NCBI GenBank assembly: GCA_026394095.1
Contig: JAPKYY010000206.1
Coordinates: 1-7,957, forward strand
Length of the DNA stretch: 7,957 nucleotides
Source: Acidobacteriota bacterium
GTDB taxonomy: Bacteria; Acidobacteriota; Terriglobia; Bryobacterales; Bryobacteraceae
Direction of reading: 5' to 3'
Shown here: positions 6,637 to 7,957 of the stretch, piece after piece
How the letters are laid out: each line of letters starts with the position of its first letter
Numbering within the stretch: the first letter of the stretch is position 1
Translations under genes and position numbers: made by a program
Notes under the pieces: model-generated
Database searches by the model: none
What the model was told of the DNA's origin: nothing
The model's input: only the letters and a program-made list of their open reading frames with translations

Positions 6637-7902
6637 ATGAGTGTTACCCGGCGTTCCTTACTTTCCTCTTCGGCCATGGTTTTTTCGCTGAAGGGGGCGG
6701 CGCAAGCGCCCGCATCCAAAGACAAGGTGAATCTCGGCTTCATCGGCAGCGGCATCCGCGGCAAGCAACTGATCGATGAATTCATGGCCGTCCCGGCTGC
6801 CCGTGGTGTGGCGGTAGCCGACCTCTACGATGGTTGCCTCGAACGCGCAAAAGAACAACTAGGCGACAAGATTACAACCACCAAAGACTACCGCCGTCTG
6901 CTCGAAAACAAGGATGTCGACGCTGTTGTAATCGCAACGCCCGATCACCTGCACGAGCGCATCACCCTCGACGCCCTCTCCGCCGGCAAGCACGTCTACG
7001 TCGAAAAGCCCATGACCTGGTCTATCGGCGAAGGCCCGCGCATGATCGCCGCAGCCAAGGCCAGCGGCAAAGTGCTGCAGGTAGGCAGCCAGGCCAAAAC
7101 TTCAGCCCTCACGGCAAAAGCGAAAGAACTGATTGCCTCGGGGGTCCTCGGAAAAGTCAACATGATCCGCATGGGCAACCATCGCAACAACGCCGAAGGC
7201 GCCTGGGTCTACCCAATCCCGCCTGACGCATCCGAGAAAACAATCGACTGGCCGCGATTCCTCGGAAAGGCGAAAAAGCGCCCCTTCGACGCTGCGCAGT
7301 TCTTCCGCTGGCGTTGCTGGTGGGATTATTCCGCTGGAGTAGCGGGCGATCTCTTTGTACACCAGTTCACCCAGATGCACGAAATCATGGGTACCAAGGC
7401 GCCCAAGTCTGCAGTCTCCCAAGGCGGAATCTTTCGCTGGAAAGACGGGCGCACTGTGCCCGACATCATGAACAGCCTTCTTGAGTATCCCGAAGGCTTT
7501 CTGGTCGACGTCTACGTCACCCAGGTGAATTCCTTCGCCCCACGCGGCATCCTGATCATGGGCGATCAAGGCACAATGCAGGTAGAGGGCCGCAAGCTCA
7601 CCGTCATCCCAGAACCCAAGTTTGCCGAAGCCCAGCTCTACGGCAGCCTGAACTTCCCCAAGCGCCTTCGTGACGAGTATTTGGCCAAGTACGCAACCGA
7701 ACCCAAAACCACCCGCCCAGAACCCAAAGAAATCCTTGTCGAAGCGGGGCAGTCGCACAACTGGTTTTTCACTGATTCCATCCTCAACAACAAGCCCAGT
7801 CGCGAGAACGCTGAAGAAGGCCACTATGCGGCCGCAGCGGCACACATGTGCAACATGGCATACCGCAAGGGCACTCGCGTCACCTTCGACAAGGCGCGCT
7901 AG
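6637..7902 (+). CDS. Tat-exported Gfo/Idh/MocA family oxidoreductase
   Basis: The 421-residue product starts with a twin-arginine signal (Arg5-Arg6 in [11 protein letters not shown], a hydrophobic run, AQA at 22-24 as cleavage site), so it probably folds in the cytoplasm with bound nucleotide and is exported to the periplasm. [15 protein letters not shown] at 31-45 is the Rossmann glycine-rich loop for NAD(P), VAVADLYD at 58-65 is the second strand, [20 protein letters not shown] at 95-114 follows, and the hallmark EKP is at 123-125. The C-terminal substrate domain includes [20 protein letters not shown] (225-244) and His248. This resembles the exported sub-group common in Acidobacteriota and Planctomycetota, whose characterised relatives act on sugars or glycosides; the substrate is unknown. 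The ATG at 6637 is chosen because it starts the Tat signal. It diverges from garD, and its TAG overlaps the stop of the convergent downstream gene. Confidence 0.93.
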   Translation: MSVTRRSLLSSSAMVFSLKGAAQAPASKDKVNLGFIGSGIRGKQLIDEFMAVPAARGVAVADLYDGCLERAKEQLGDKITTTKDYRRLLENKDVDAVVIATPDHLHERITLDALSAGKHVYVEKPMTWSIGEGPRMIAAAKASGKVLQVGSQAKTSALTAKAKELIASGVLGKVNMIRMGNHRNNAEGAWVYPIPPDASEKTIDWPRFLGKAKKRPFDAAQFFRWRCWWDYSAGVAGDLFVHQFTQMHEIMGTKAPKSAVSQGGIFRWKDGRTVPDIMNSLLEYPEGFLVDVYVTQVNSFAPRGILIMGDQGTMQVEGRKLTVIPEPKFAEAQLYGSLNFPKRLRDEYLAKYATEPKTTRPEPKEILVEAGQSHNWFFTDSILNNKPSRENAEEGHYAAAAAHMCNMAYRKGTRVTFDKAR

Positions 7903-7957
7903 TTGCGAGCAGTTATTTTCAAGTTCCGAAAGTGAGCCTCGGTGCCTGGGCCGAGCC
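7899..7957 (-). CDS. C-terminal 19 codons of a convergent gene, possibly a DUF1080/LamG-like protein (partial)
   Basis: The minus strand stays open from the window edge to a TAG at 7899-7901 and reads [18 protein letters not shown]. The GPGTEAHFRNLKI pattern resembles the last strand of the concanavalin-like DUF1080 (3-keto-disaccharide hydrolase) or LamG folds, which often end in a FRNLxI motif. Proteins of that type are frequent neighbours of exported Gfo/Idh/MocA oxidoreductases. The stop overlaps the oxidoreductase TAG in the palindrome CTAG, a compact convergent junction. Only 18 residues are visible, so family and even coding status rest on this resemblance; the other minus-strand frames are also partly open here. 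Confidence 0.5.
   Translation of the reverse strand, partial: LGPGTEAHFRNLKITARN

Noticed and set aside
5669..6640. Open frame of 323 codons on the plus strand
   Set aside because: It is antisense to garD, whose translation matches a known family throughout. The plus-strand translation has low complexity typical of a shadow frame and no recognisable motif.
7102..7845. Open frame of 247 codons on the minus strand
   Set aside because: It is antisense to the Gfo/Idh/MocA gene, which has clear motifs across the same region. No start signal or domain is visible.
7938..7955. Inverted repeat CTCGG-N8-CCGAG near the right edge as a terminator
   Set aside because: The stem is only five pairs, it has no T-tract, and it lies inside the probable coding end of the convergent gene.
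7919..7957. Alternative minus-strand tail ending QAPRLTFGT, as from a beta-barrel receptor
   Set aside because: Too short to support, lacks the usual terminal Phe, and the neighbouring frame gives a better match to a known C-terminal pattern.
1..7957. CRISPR arrays, tRNA or rRNA genes, insertion sequences, defence islands
   Set aside because: No tandem spaced repeats, cloverleaf pattern, transposase motif or defence-type protein was seen on either strand.

Overview
The window looks like a chromosomal stretch from a free-living, moderately GC-rich Gram-negative bacterium, most likely an Acidobacteriota member of the Bryobacterales/Solibacter type. That assignment is inferred from gene content: a PadR repressor of the short acidobacterial kind, a Tat-exported Gfo/Idh/MocA oxidoreductase, a sulfatase, a DUF2959 lipoprotein and a possible DUF1080-like tail. 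There is no rRNA, tRNA, CRISPR array, insertion sequence or recognisable defence system. Gene density is very high and no gap exceeds 100 bases.

Left part (1-4651). A minus-strand amidohydrolase, cut by the window edge, diverges from a plus-strand cluster of four tightly packed genes. These are gatB (subunit B of the Asp/Glu-tRNA amidotransferase), an unrecognised 358-residue protein with a signal peptide and a C-terminal membrane anchor whose GTG start overlaps the gatB stop, a DUF2959 lipoprotein, and a Tat-exported arylsulfatase whose start directly abuts the lipoprotein stop. The sulfatase is broken. Its N-terminal catalytic half and its C-terminal tail lie in different frames, and the segment that normally joins them is missing, so it is annotated as one pseudogene.

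Middle (4652-6619). A bulged hairpin sits between the convergent sulfatase remnant and a minus-strand padR gene. padR has a near-consensus sigma70 promoter, with a perfect inverted repeat between the -10 box and the start codon, which suggests autorepression. Upstream on the same strand is garD, a near full-length galactarate dehydratase that probably starts at TTG.

Right part (6620-7957). garD diverges from a Tat-exported Gfo/Idh/MocA oxidoreductase with only 17 bases between start codons and no clear Shine-Dalgarno on either side. The oxidoreductase stop overlaps, in a CTAG, the stop of a convergent minus-strand gene of which only the last 19 codons lie in the window. The catabolic genes (garD, oxidoreductase, sulfatase, amidohydrolase) fit a saprophyte that degrades plant or algal saccharides, but no single pathway can be assembled from this window.

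I did not find a clearly new system. The items most worth checking are the decayed sulfatase, the padR control region, the gatB-linked envelope genes of unknown function, and the very compact divergent and convergent gene junctions.
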